Assembly: GCA_002842655.1 (NCBI GenBank)
Contig: PHDP01000002.1
Location: 1-59,086 of the forward strand
Source: Bacteroidetes bacterium HGW-Bacteroidetes-14
GTDB taxonomy: Bacteria > Bacteroidota > Bacteroidia > Bacteroidales > UBA932
Direction of reading: 5' to 3'
DNA length: 59,086 bases
The stretch's first letter is position 1. Each line of letters begins with the position of its first letter. Below, in pieces: positions 1 to 9,491 of the stretch. Position numbers and translations under genes: made by a program. The notes below the pieces were generated by a model. It saw only the letters and a program-made list of their open reading frames with translations. It did not search any database and was not told the origin of the DNA.

Positions 1-76
1 TTCTCATTCCCACCAGGCGGTTGAAGAGTGTCGATTTGCCCACATTCGGGCGCCCTACAATGGCTACTATACTCAT
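1..76 (-). CDS. der: Ribosome-associated GTPase Der/EngA, N-terminal fragment (gene runs off the left edge)
   Basis: Reverse complement of 1..76 reads MSIVAIVGRPNVGKSTLFNRLVGMR, the canonical first G1 motif of EngA; not in the ORF track because truncated. Confidence 0.85.
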   Translation of the reverse strand, partial: MSIVAIVGRPNVGKSTLFNRLVGMR

Positions 77-85
77 ATTTGTTTT

Positions 86-349
86 TTATTCGCAGCCTGT
101 GCCGCATGTTGAGCAGCTTGAACAGCCGCTTGAAATTGGATCATATTTGACATTTACGGAGCCTCTGTTTTTCTTGCTCCACAGGATCCGCTCTTCTGAC
201 TTGGCACACATAAGTCCCTTCTTGCGAAGTTCTTTGTTTCCGCCAATTTCAGTCTCAGGGAATTTCCCGTTCTTCCTGAATATCACATTGAAGGAGAGAA
301 GGAAAACTGCCAGTGCAACGAGCAGCAATGAAAATAATATAACAGTCAT
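86..349 (-). CDS. Small single-TM membrane protein with Cys-rich C-terminus
   Basis: 87 aa: N-terminal hydrophobic helix, GKFPETEIGGNKELRKKGLMCAKSEE segment, tail GCSSCSTCGTGCE. Confidence 0.65.
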   Translation of the reverse strand: MTVILFSLLLVALAVFLLSFNVIFRKNGKFPETEIGGNKELRKKGLMCAKSEERILWSKKNRGSVNVKYDPISSGCSSCSTCGTGCE

Positions 350-359
350 TTTAATTTTT

Positions 360-1205
360 TTAATCTAAATCATAAAAGAGACATTTCTCTGCCGGAAGAA
401 GCGGGCTGTTTCCAACCTGAATCATCTGCGGAAGCTGATATCCCTTGAACTTTGAAACATTCATAAGATGAACTATTCTGTTCACCAGACTTATGTCTGT
501 CCCTGCCGATATAAGATCTGCAGGTGTTCTCTTCTCCTCTATGAGTGACCAGAGAACCGGGTCCAGAACTGAGTATTCAGGAAGTGAGTCACTGTCCTTC
601 TGATCATGACTCAGCTCTGCAGAGGGAGCTTTTGTAATTATTGATTCCGGTATTATGGTCTCCTCCCGGTTAATGTACTTTGCAACTGAATATACCTGAA
701 GTTTGTAAATATCTGCAAGAACCATAAGTGCTCCGGTGAGGTCTCCGTAAAGGGTACCATACCCCATTGCAATCTCACTCTTGTTTGACGTATTTAACAA
801 AAGAGAGCCGTTTTGGTTCGACCAGCCCATTAATACAACTCCCCTGATTCTTGCCTGCAGGTTCTCCCTTGTAAGCTTTTTAACATCTTCTCCGAACAAC
901 TCTTCAAACTCTTTAAAGAATTTGTTATAGACACCCTCAATTGGGAAGACACTGTATTTAACACCCAGATTATCTGCCAGCTCCACTGCATCAGTAACTG
1001 AATGCAATGTTGAGAACGGGGAAGGCATCAAAATTGCCTGAACATTATCTTTTCCAAGTGCATGCGCAGCTATTGCCAGAACCACGGCAGAATCAATTCC
1101 GCCTGACAGACCAATTACTGCACGCTCTCTCCCGGCATCGCGGAAAAACCTGCGTACCGAAATCACCAGACGGTCATAAATCAGTTTTGGATCTGAATTG
1201 AGCAT
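360..1205 (-). CDS. nadE: NH3-dependent NAD+ synthetase
   Basis: SGGIDSAVVLAIA P-loop, LLNTSNKSEIAMGYGTLYGD motif. Confidence 0.93.
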   Translation of the reverse strand: MLNSDPKLIYDRLVISVRRFFRDAGRERAVIGLSGGIDSAVVLAIAAHALGKDNVQAILMPSPFSTLHSVTDAVELADNLGVKYSVFPIEGVYNKFFKEFEELFGEDVKKLTRENLQARIRGVVLMGWSNQNGSLLLNTSNKSEIAMGYGTLYGDLTGALMVLADIYKLQVYSVAKYINREETIIPESIITKAPSAELSHDQKDSDSLPEYSVLDPVLWSLIEEKRTPADLISAGTDISLVNRIVHLMNVSKFKGYQLPQMIQVGNSPLLPAEKCLFYDLD

Positions 1206-1208
1206 TAT

Positions 1209-2168
1209 CTAGAAAATAAAGCTTGTGCTTATTGATTTGTAATTGTATACTTTATCGATAACATCTGCAAAAATCTCTGCAACAGAAAGAACTTTAATTT
1301 TGCTTCTGTCTACATTAGGGTCAGTCATAAGCGGAATGGTGTCCGAAATAATAACCTCCTTAAGGGCGGATTTGGCAATTCTCTCATATGCCGGTCCTGA
1401 TAGCACCGCGTGTGTTGCAAGTGCCCTTACGCTTAGAGCACCCTTTTCCATAAGCATGTCTGCAGCCTTGGTTATAGTGCCTGCTGTATCTATCATATCA
1501 TCAATGATGACAATGTTTTTACCCTCGACATCACCTATTGCAGTCATTGAACCAACAACATTCGCCTTCTCCCTTGACTTATGGCATATGATAAGCGGGC
1601 ATCCGAGTATTCTTGAATATGCATTGGCCCTTTTTGCACCTCCCATATCAGGAGCTGCTATAGACATATTGTCAAGCTTCAGGTCCCTAAGGTAAGGGAG
1701 GAAGATTGAACTTGCATAAATATGGTCAACAGGAATGTCAAAAAAGCCCTGAATCTGGTCTGCGTGAAGATCTGCAGACATAACTCTGTCGCAGCCTGCA
1801 GCAACAAGAAGGTTGGCAACCATTTTTGCCCCTATCGGAACTCTCGGGCGGTCTTTTCTGTCCTGACGGGCCCATCCGAAGTATGGGATTACTGCAATTA
1901 CCTTGTATGCCGATGCTCTTCTGGCAGCGTCTACCATCAGAAGAAGCTCAAAGATGTTATCAACGGGAGGCATGGTTGACTGAACAATGAAGACAGTTGC
2001 ACCCCTGACACTCTCTTCAAGAGCCGGTTGAAATTCTCCGTCGCTGAAAACCGTTACCGATGATTTTCCCAGATCCAGACTGAGCGAGCTGGCAATTTTT
2101 TCTGCAAGATAACGGGAGCTTCTGCATGAAAAAATCTTTATCTGATGTTGATGATCCATATTGTACAT
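1209..2168 (-). CDS. prs: Ribose-phosphate pyrophosphokinase
   Basis: FSDGEF, PYFGWARQDRKDRPR, VIIDDMIDTAGTI PRPP-binding motifs; start may be internal (MDHQHQIKIF). Confidence 0.93.
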   Translation of the reverse strand: MYNMDHQHQIKIFSCRSSRYLAEKIASSLSLDLGKSSVTVFSDGEFQPALEESVRGATVFIVQSTMPPVDNIFELLLMVDAARRASAYKVIAVIPYFGWARQDRKDRPRVPIGAKMVANLLVAAGCDRVMSADLHADQIQGFFDIPVDHIYASSIFLPYLRDLKLDNMSIAAPDMGGAKRANAYSRILGCPLIICHKSREKANVVGSMTAIGDVEGKNIVIIDDMIDTAGTITKAADMLMEKGALSVRALATHAVLSGPAYERIAKSALKEVIISDTIPLMTDPNVDRSKIKVLSVAEIFADVIDKVYNYKSISTSFIF

Positions 2169-2172
2169 TTAT

Positions 2173-2787
2173 TTATTTTTCGATTATTGATTCAATATAG
2201 TCAAGAATTTCCTCCCTTCCGGCGCCGGTACTGGATGAAGATGCAAAAACGGGAGGGAGCTCTTCCCAGTATTCGAGAAGTGCTTTTGCATTATCCTCAA
2301 TCCGGTTTTTAAGTGCCACGACCCCAATTTTATCTGCCTTTGTAAGTATAATAGCGAACGGAACATCGGCCTTAGCCAGTTCAATCATAAACTGAAGGTC
2401 AATTTTCTGAATCTCGTGCCTGCAGTCAATAAGAACAAACAGCAGCTGAAGCTCTTCAGATTCGTTAATGTAGTTTCTGATAACCCCGCCCAGCCTCTCT
2501 CTCTCGGTTTTTGAGGTCTTTGCATAGCCATAGCCGGGAAGGTCAACCAGATACCATTTGTCATTTATCATGAAATGGTTTACAAGCTGAGTCTTTCCGG
2601 GAGTTGAGGAGGTGTGTGCCAGCTTACCCTGCATGCAAAGAGCATTGATGAGGGATGATTTGCCAACGTTGGACCTGCCAATAAATGCAAATTCGGGCAG
2701 TTTAAGTGAGGGCTTGCCCTTTACATTGCTTGAACTACCTGAAAATATCGCTTTGGTTATCTTCATGCTGAGGATTTTCTGCCGCAA
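2173..2787 (-). CDS. engB: Ribosome biogenesis GTPase YihA/YsxC (EngB)
   Basis: GRSNVGKSSLINAL, TPGKTQLVNHF, DLPGYGYA, TKADK motifs. Confidence 0.93.
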   Translation of the reverse strand: MRQKILSMKITKAIFSGSSSNVKGKPSLKLPEFAFIGRSNVGKSSLINALCMQGKLAHTSSTPGKTQLVNHFMINDKWYLVDLPGYGYAKTSKTERERLGGVIRNYINESEELQLLFVLIDCRHEIQKIDLQFMIELAKADVPFAIILTKADKIGVVALKNRIEDNAKALLEYWEELPPVFASSSSTGAGREEILDYIESIIEK

Positions 2788-2792
2788 AGGTA
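2785..2792 (-). promoter_or_regulatory. Putative -7 box TACCTTTG (TAnnTTTG) for engB
   Basis: Plus strand CAAAGGTA at the engB start; back to back with the xseA box at 2805..2812. Confidence 0.4.
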
Positions 2793-2804
2793 CAATTTTA
2801 TGCT

Positions 2805-2812
2805 TATATTTG
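2805..2812 (+). promoter_or_regulatory. Putative -7 box TATATTTG for xseA
   Basis: Matches Bacteroidetes TAnnTTTG consensus 30 nt before the xseA ATG. Confidence 0.45.
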
Positions 2813-2841
2813 TATGAAGTCCCTAAAAAAAGAAAGAGAGA

Positions 2842-4029
2842 ATGAGAGCAGAGAGAAGTATAACATTACTTGAATTGCAGGAGGAGATTAAATCTTCGAT
2901 AGAGGCACGCCTGGAGAAAAGTTACTGGATTAGGGGAGAAATCAGCGAAATTAAATATCAGTCAACCGGACACTGCTACATGGACCTTGTAGACAGAAGG
3001 GAGGGGGAGAGCGGCATATCTGCCCGTGCTCAGGCGATAGTATGGTCATCTGTATTCAGAATGCTGAGACCCTATTTCGAAACAACCACGGGGCAGGAGC
3101 TAACCAGAGGTATGCAGATTCTTGTCCAGGTTCAGGTGCAGTATTCACCGCTTTACGGGCTCTCACTGGTTGTCAGCGATATTGATCCTGCCTTTACAGT
3201 AGGAGAGCAGGAGCTTCAGAGGCAGCAGACCATCAAAAGGCTCCGGGAGGAGGGGATGTTTGACATGAACTCAACCCTGGGGCTGGCACTGCTTCCGCGA
3301 AGGATTGCTGTTATTTCATCTGCACAGGCAGCCGGCTACAGAGATTTTATGAAACACCTCACAAACAACGAGTACGGATTTACCTTCCGGACGGAACTGT
3401 TTCAGGCAGCAATGCAGGGGGCAACAGCACCTGCTGAGATAATCTCTGCAATGGATGCCGTAGCGGCAAGGGCCGGAGAGTTCGACATGCTTGTAATAGC
3501 AAGGGGAGGCGGGTCTGTTCAGGATCTTATCTGTTTTGACGATTACGAACTCGCTGCCAATATTGCTCAGTTTCCCCTTCCTGTTATAACCGGAATAGGA
3601 CACGATCATGACATACATGTGGCAGATATGGTTGCACACACAATGGTCAAGACACCTACGGCTGCTGCAGATTTCATAATTGAACTCTTTGCCAGGGAGG
3701 AGCAGCAGCTGCTCTACCTGATGCAGAGGCTGCGAATGACAGTACAGGCAAGAATCTCAGATGAAAACACAAGGATAGAGATGCTTAAAAGAGATATTGT
3801 CAGGGTTGTCTCGGACAAATTCAGGATTGCAGAGCACAGGCTTGAATTGCTTCAGCAGCGTATCCGCTCGGCAAATCCGCTCAGCCTGCTTGAAAAGGGT
3901 TATTCGGTAACACTGTCTGAGGGAAAAAGAATCAGCAGCATAAAAGAGATAAAAGAGGGAATGAAAGTGAGGATAGTGCTCTCAGACGGAGCACTTGACT
4001 GTAAAGTTGAAAAAAGATCTGAGTTATGA
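2842..4029 (+). CDS. xseA: Exodeoxyribonuclease VII large subunit
   Basis: YWIRGEISEIKYQSTGHCYMDL OB fold, ARGGGSVQDLICFDDY, PVITGIGHDHD motifs. Confidence 0.93.
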   Translation: MRAERSITLLELQEEIKSSIEARLEKSYWIRGEISEIKYQSTGHCYMDLVDRREGESGISARAQAIVWSSVFRMLRPYFETTTGQELTRGMQILVQVQVQYSPLYGLSLVVSDIDPAFTVGEQELQRQQTIKRLREEGMFDMNSTLGLALLPRRIAVISSAQAAGYRDFMKHLTNNEYGFTFRTELFQAAMQGATAPAEIISAMDAVAARAGEFDMLVIARGGGSVQDLICFDDYELAANIAQFPLPVITGIGHDHDIHVADMVAHTMVKTPTAAADFIIELFAREEQQLLYLMQRLRMTVQARISDENTRIEMLKRDIVRVVSDKFRIAEHRLELLQQRIRSANPLSLLEKGYSVTLSEGKRISSIKEIKEGMKVRIVLSDGALDCKVEKRSEL

Positions 4030-4238
4030 AAAAGATAAAAGATACAGCCGGCGAAGAGACCGGATACAGAGAGGCGCTGCAGGAGATTGAAAAACTTCTT
4101 GCAAAAATTGAAGATCCGGAAACAAGCTTTGACGAACTCTCTAAAGATGTCAGGAGGGCAACTGAGCTTGTTGAATACTGCAGAAAGCAGCTGAGAGACT
4201 ACAAGGATGAGATAGACAAAATTTCTCAAAACAACTGA
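4026..4238 (+). CDS. xseB: Exodeoxyribonuclease VII small subunit
   Basis: 70 aa, 4-nt overlap with xseA, YREALQEIEKLLAKIEDPETSFDELSKDVRRATELVEYCRKQL. Confidence 0.88.
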   Translation: MKKIKDTAGEETGYREALQEIEKLLAKIEDPETSFDELSKDVRRATELVEYCRKQLRDYKDEIDKISQNN

Positions 4239-4239
4239 T

Positions 4240-6222
4240 ATGACCGAACTGAAGCTATGGCAGGATGACCCCTGGCTTGAACCTTTCAAAAGGGATATTT
4301 GGGTAAGGCATGAAGCAGCCGCTATCAGGATGGCCGAACTGTCCGGCATGCACAAAAAACTGTCTGATTCCGCTAACGGACATCTCTGGTATGGAGTACA
4401 CCTTGAGGGAGATGAGAGAGTATTCAGAGAGTGGGCCCCGAATGCAACAGCAATTCACCTGCTCTGCGAGGCAAACGGATGGAAGAGAGATGAGGCATAC
4501 TCATTTTCTTCGGCCGGTTCAGGAAACTGGGAGCTGAGATTGCCGGTCTCTTCAATGAAACATGGAGACCTTTACAAATGGCTGGTCTCATGGAACGGAG
4601 GGGAGGGAGAGAGAATTCCGGCCTACGCCAGACGGGTTGTTCAGGATAATGCCACAAAAATATTTTCGGCGCAAATCTGGGAGCTTCCTGAATACAAATG
4701 GAAACATCCGGCTCCTGCAAAGGTTGCAAATCCTCTCATATACGAAGCTCACATTGGAATGAGCACAGAGGAGTACGGGATGGGGAGCTATAACTCTTTC
4801 AGAAGAGAGGTTCTCCCGCACATTGCCTCACTTGGTTATAATGTAATTCAGCTTATGGCCATTCAGGAACACCCCTATTACGGCTCCTTTGGTTATCAGG
4901 TGTCAAGTTATTTTGCGCCAAGCTCAAGGTTTGGAACTCCGGAAGAACTTAAAGAGCTCATTGATGAAGCCCATTCATTAAAAATCTCAGTTGTTCTGGA
5001 TATTATTCATTCGCATGCAGTGAACAACTCAGTTGAGGGAATCTCGGAGATGGACGGAACAAGAGACCTCTATTTTCACAAGGGCGACAGGGGAGAACAT
5101 CCGGCCTGGGGGTCAAGGTGTTTCAACTACGGAAAGGAGGAGGTGATTCTCTTTCTGCTTTCCAACTGCAAATACTGGACAGAGGAGTTTCGCTTTGACG
5201 GATTCCGCTTTGACGGAATTACAAGTATGCTCTATTTTGACCACGGACTGGGGCGCAGTTTCACAGATTACTCATCTTACTTTAGAGGTAACCTCGACAC
5301 AGATGCATTTATTTATCTGGCTGCTGCAAACAGAGTAATAAAAGAGCTTAATCCAAAAGCCATTACCATTGCGGAGGATGTGAGCGGGCTTCCAGGGCTT
5401 GCCGCTCCGTTTGAACACGGAGGTGCAGGATTTGACTTCCGGATGAGTATGGGAGTTGCCGACCACTGGATTAAATGGATAAAGGAACTCAGGGACGAAG
5501 AGTGGAATATGGGTGCGGTTTTTCATGAACTTTCCGGAAAGAGGGCAGATGAAAAGACAGTCAGCTATGCCGAATGCCATGACCAGGCTATGGTAGGGGA
5601 CAAGACAATAATATTCCGGCTTCTGGATGCAGAGATGTATACCTCAATGAATAAAGGGTCAAAGAGTCTGGTAATTGAGCGTGGCATTGCTCTTCACAAA
5701 ATGATAAGGCTGGTGACGGCTGCTGCTGCCGGCGACGGTTATCTAACATTTATGGGCAATGAATTCGGTCACCCCGAGTGGATAGATTTTCCAAGGGAGG
5801 GAAACGGCTGGTCATATCATTACGCCAGGAGACAGTGGTCACTTGCCGGGGATATAAACCTCCGCTATCACCATCTGCTGGAGTTTGACAGGGCAATGAT
5901 TAAACTCATAAAGAGTGCAAAAATCTTTAAGGAGAGGCCGCAGGTTGTCTTCAGACATGATGAAAGGCAAATACTGGTTTTCATTCGTAACGGATATCTC
6001 TTTGCATTCAATTTCAGTCCTTTAAACTCCTATACAGACCTGAGGATTCCTGCGCCTGCAGGGAGCTATGTTACAGCTCTGGACAGTGACTGGAATAAAT
6101 TCGGAGGATTTGAAAGGAATAAAAGAGATTTGAAGCATTTCACCCTGCCGGATACAGAGGGAGATGCACTCTGGATATACCTGCCAAGCAGGTGCGCAAT
6201 GGTCTTTAAAAAAGAGAGATGA
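4240..6222 (+). CDS. glgB: 1,4-alpha-glucan branching enzyme (GH13)
   Basis: CBM48 EWAPNA motif, GH13 motifs VVLDIIHSHA, FRFDGFRFDGITSMLY, AEDVSG, TFMGNEFGHPEW. Confidence 0.92.
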   Translation: MTELKLWQDDPWLEPFKRDIWVRHEAAAIRMAELSGMHKKLSDSANGHLWYGVHLEGDERVFREWAPNATAIHLLCEANGWKRDEAYSFSSAGSGNWELRLPVSSMKHGDLYKWLVSWNGGEGERIPAYARRVVQDNATKIFSAQIWELPEYKWKHPAPAKVANPLIYEAHIGMSTEEYGMGSYNSFRREVLPHIASLGYNVIQLMAIQEHPYYGSFGYQVSSYFAPSSRFGTPEELKELIDEAHSLKISVVLDIIHSHAVNNSVEGISEMDGTRDLYFHKGDRGEHPAWGSRCFNYGKEEVILFLLSNCKYWTEEFRFDGFRFDGITSMLYFDHGLGRSFTDYSSYFRGNLDTDAFIYLAAANRVIKELNPKAITIAEDVSGLPGLAAPFEHGGAGFDFRMSMGVADHWIKWIKELRDEEWNMGAVFHELSGKRADEKTVSYAECHDQAMVGDKTIIFRLLDAEMYTSMNKGSKSLVIERGIALHKMIRLVTAAAAGDGYLTFMGNEFGHPEWIDFPREGNGWSYHYARRQWSLAGDINLRYHHLLEFDRAMIKLIKSAKIFKERPQVVFRHDERQILVFIRNGYLFAFNFSPLNSYTDLRIPAPAGSYVTALDSDWNKFGGFERNKRDLKHFTLPDTEGDALWIYLPSRCAMVFKKER

Positions 6223-6273
6223 AACAATCTCTTAACATTTTTTTGCTAACTTGCAGGGATTAAAACAAACCGC

Positions 6274-8208
6274 ATGGCCTACTTACAATTTAACAAAGAG
6301 GAGCTGGTAAACCTGGAATATTCCCTAAAACGGGAATTTCTATCTACCAATCATGCAGGTGGTTATATGAATACCACCATTGTCTGCTGCAATACCAGGA
6401 AATACCACGGACTGCTTGTTCTTCCCGTTTCTGCATTCAACAATGAGAAATTCGTACTGCTTTCATCACTGGACGAGACACTGGTCCAGCACGACAAGTC
6501 ATTCAACCTTGGTATTCACCGTTACGGTGACATGTATGAGCCAAGAGGGCACAAGTATATCAGAGACTTTGAGATAGATAAATGTGTATCCATTACCTAC
6601 AGGGTAGGCGGAATGGTTTTCCGCAAGGAGATGATGCTCAGCCACAGCGCAGAGCAGTTTTTCGTAAGGTACACGCTTCTGGAGGCAAACTCACCAACCA
6701 TTCTGAGGCTTAAGCCATTTTTGGCCTTCAGACATATCCACACACTCTCAAAGGTCAACATGGATGCCGACACATCCTCAAAAGAGATACCCGGGGGAAG
6801 GGCATTCCGCCTTTACGGAGGATTCCCGGACCTGAATCTTCAGATCTCTTGCAAATCTGAATTTATCTCTTCACCCGACTGGTATTACAATATTGAGTAC
6901 AAAGAGGAGCGCAGAAGAGCATACGAATCTGCAGAGGACCTTTTTGTACCGGGCTACTTTGAGATGCCAGTCAAAAAGGGTCAGCAGATTCTGTTCTCGG
7001 CTTCAACATCAGTCGAAAAACCGGCTGCCCTTAAGAGTAAATTTGAAAAATACATATCTCTGAGGAGCAGCAGAGACAGTTTTGAAAGCTGCCTCCGCAT
7101 AGCTGCAAAACAATTCATAATTAACATTGACGGAAAGACCAGTATATATGCCGGATATCCATGGCTGGACAGAAGCCCGCGCGAGACTCTTCTTGCTGCG
7201 CCTGGGCTCACTCTTTACGCAAATGAAGATAAAAAGAGGTTTAAAGAGATTATAGACTCACTGATTGAGAGGGAGGGCAGAGTACCTTCAGGCAACGGCA
7301 CAAGACCAGATGTGCCTCTGTGGCTTTTCTGGGCGCTTCAGCATTACGCCATCTTCACAGGCAGTAAAAAACAAGTTTGGAAAGAGTATGGTCCGCTTTT
7401 AAAGGATATTCTTGAACACTACAGGGATAAACGACCGGAATCTACAATTAAGCTACATGATAACGGTCTTTTGTGGGCAGAAAAACGAGGTGCCCCTCTG
7501 AGCTGGATGGATGCCATGGCGGCTGGTGTACCGGTTACAGAGAGGGAGGGTTACCAGGTGGAGCTAAACTCTCTTTGGTATAATGCAATCTGTTTTGCTC
7601 TGTCCATGTCTGCAGCCGCTTCTGAAAAGAGTTTCAGAGAAGAGTGGGAACCTGTTAAAAGGAATATAGAGAAATATTTCAACATGGCCTTCTGGATAGA
7701 AAACGGAAACTATCTTGCAGATTTCGTTGGCCACGAGGGGCAGAATAAATGCGTGAGACCCAATCAGCTCTTCACCTGCTCTTTCGAGTACTCTCCACTG
7801 AGCGACGAACAGAAGTCAATGGTACTCCACAAGGTAAAACAGGAGCTTCTGACAGACAGGGGAGTCAGGACCCTCTCCCCGCAGAGCCCTCAATACAAAA
7901 GCGAGTATGACGGTGATGAATTCTCAAGAAACAGTGCCTACCATCAGGGTACAACAAGGCCATGGCTTCTTGGATTCTACATTGACGCAAACCTTAAACT
8001 TTACGGAGAGGCTTTTATAAATAAGGCAAAAGAACTTCTCTCTGCCTTTGAGGAGGACATTGAGATTCACTGCATAGGATCAATTTCTGAGGTTTATGAC
8101 GGAGACCCTCCTCATCTTCCTCACGGGTGTACTTCAAACTCAATAAGTGTTGCCTCTTTCTTGTGGGCTATGAAGGAGATTGCTGGATTCAAAAAGGAGA
8201 AACCATGA
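6274..8208 (+). CDS. Glycogen debranching enzyme (GDE/amylo-alpha-1,6-glucosidase family)
   Basis: N-terminal STNHAGGYMNTTIVCCNTRKYHGLLV; DGKTSIYAGYPWLDRSPRETLLAAPGL. Confidence 0.88.
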   Translation: MAYLQFNKEELVNLEYSLKREFLSTNHAGGYMNTTIVCCNTRKYHGLLVLPVSAFNNEKFVLLSSLDETLVQHDKSFNLGIHRYGDMYEPRGHKYIRDFEIDKCVSITYRVGGMVFRKEMMLSHSAEQFFVRYTLLEANSPTILRLKPFLAFRHIHTLSKVNMDADTSSKEIPGGRAFRLYGGFPDLNLQISCKSEFISSPDWYYNIEYKEERRRAYESAEDLFVPGYFEMPVKKGQQILFSASTSVEKPAALKSKFEKYISLRSSRDSFESCLRIAAKQFIINIDGKTSIYAGYPWLDRSPRETLLAAPGLTLYANEDKKRFKEIIDSLIEREGRVPSGNGTRPDVPLWLFWALQHYAIFTGSKKQVWKEYGPLLKDILEHYRDKRPESTIKLHDNGLLWAEKRGAPLSWMDAMAAGVPVTEREGYQVELNSLWYNAICFALSMSAAASEKSFREEWEPVKRNIEKYFNMAFWIENGNYLADFVGHEGQNKCVRPNQLFTCSFEYSPLSDEQKSMVLHKVKQELLTDRGVRTLSPQSPQYKSEYDGDEFSRNSAYHQGTTRPWLLGFYIDANLKLYGEAFINKAKELLSAFEEDIEIHCIGSISEVYDGDPPHLPHGCTSNSISVASFLWAMKEIAGFKKEKP

Positions 8209-9485
8209 AGGTACTGATGTTTGGATGGGAGTTTCCTCCGCACATATCGGGAGGGCTCGGAACAGCATGCTACGGACTCACAAAGGGATTGTCCAATATG
8301 GGCACAGAGGTGCTATTTGTAATGCCGTCTGCCTCCGGAGATGAAGATGAGAGTGCTGTAAAGATTATCAATGCAAGCGACATAGCAGTAACTGAAACTG
8401 CAAAAAATGTCAGGAGTGTACTTGAAAAGGTACAGTTTCTGAGGGTTGGTACCAATATGATTCCCTATCTTACACCCGAGCAGTTTACTGAGGAGGTGGA
8501 GAAGAACAGGAAAGGACAGGTAAAGGATTATAAAAGTATCCTTGGCCAGAAATATAAATTCTCAGGAAAGTACGGGTCCGACCTTATGGAGGAGGTATCC
8601 CGCTACGCAATGGTTGCGGCCGAAATTGCACTCAGGTATGATTTTGATGTGATTCATGCACATGACTGGCTCACATACCTTGCTGGAACTGCGGCAAAGA
8701 GATTAACCGGCAAACCGCTGGTAGTACATGTTCATGCAACAGAGTTTGACAGAAGCGGCAATAATATCAACACAATTGTCTACGACCTTGAAAAACTTGG
8801 AATGAAAGAGGCAGATAAGGTTATTGCAGTAAGCAACCTCACAAGAAATACAGTTATCAATAAATATGGCATTAATCCCGATAAGGTTGTTACAGTTCAT
8901 AATGCTGTTGACTTTGACGGATTTGAACAATTGTCTGTAAACAGAGGTGTTGATGACAAGATTGTTACATTCCTTGGAAGAATTACCTTCCAGAAGGGAC
9001 CGGAATACTTTATTGAGGCCGCCGCAAAAGTTATAAGAAGATATCCCAAGGTTCGATTTGTAATGACAGGGAGCGGAGATTTGCTTAACCGTTCAATCAG
9101 GAGGGTGGCAAAACTTGGAATTGCAACAAACTTCCATTTTACCGGCTTCCTCAGGGGAGAAGATGTTAAGAAGATGTTTGCCTACTCAGATGTTTATGTG
9201 ATGCCGTCGGTATCTGAACCCTTCGGAATTTCACCGCTGGAGGCAATGAGATCCAATGTTCCCACAATTATTTCAAAGCAGAGCGGGGTTGCAGAGGTGC
9301 TGCACCACGCAATCAAGGTAGATTTCTGGGATATTGATGCAATGGCAGATGCCATTTACGGATTGCTGGCATATCCGGCACTCCCGGCCATGGCTGTAAG
9401 AAATGGCCTGGAAGAGGTGAACGCCCTCAGATGGGACAATGCAGCGTTCAGGGTTAATGAGATTTATGCAGAACTGATAAAATAG
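8205..9485 (+). CDS. GT4-family glycosyltransferase (glycogen synthase-like)
   Basis: MKVLMFGWEFPPHISGGLGTACYGL; VIHAHDWLTYLAG; SVSEPFGISPLEAM. Start moved to ATG 8205 (ATGA overlap with the upstream stop). Confidence 0.88.
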   Translation: MKVLMFGWEFPPHISGGLGTACYGLTKGLSNMGTEVLFVMPSASGDEDESAVKIINASDIAVTETAKNVRSVLEKVQFLRVGTNMIPYLTPEQFTEEVEKNRKGQVKDYKSILGQKYKFSGKYGSDLMEEVSRYAMVAAEIALRYDFDVIHAHDWLTYLAGTAAKRLTGKPLVVHVHATEFDRSGNNINTIVYDLEKLGMKEADKVIAVSNLTRNTVINKYGINPDKVVTVHNAVDFDGFEQLSVNRGVDDKIVTFLGRITFQKGPEYFIEAAAKVIRRYPKVRFVMTGSGDLLNRSIRRVAKLGIATNFHFTGFLRGEDVKKMFAYSDVYVMPSVSEPFGISPLEAMRSNVPTIISKQSGVAEVLHHAIKVDFWDIDAMADAIYGLLAYPALPAMAVRNGLEEVNALRWDNAAFRVNEIYAELIK

Positions 9486-9491
9486 TTATTT

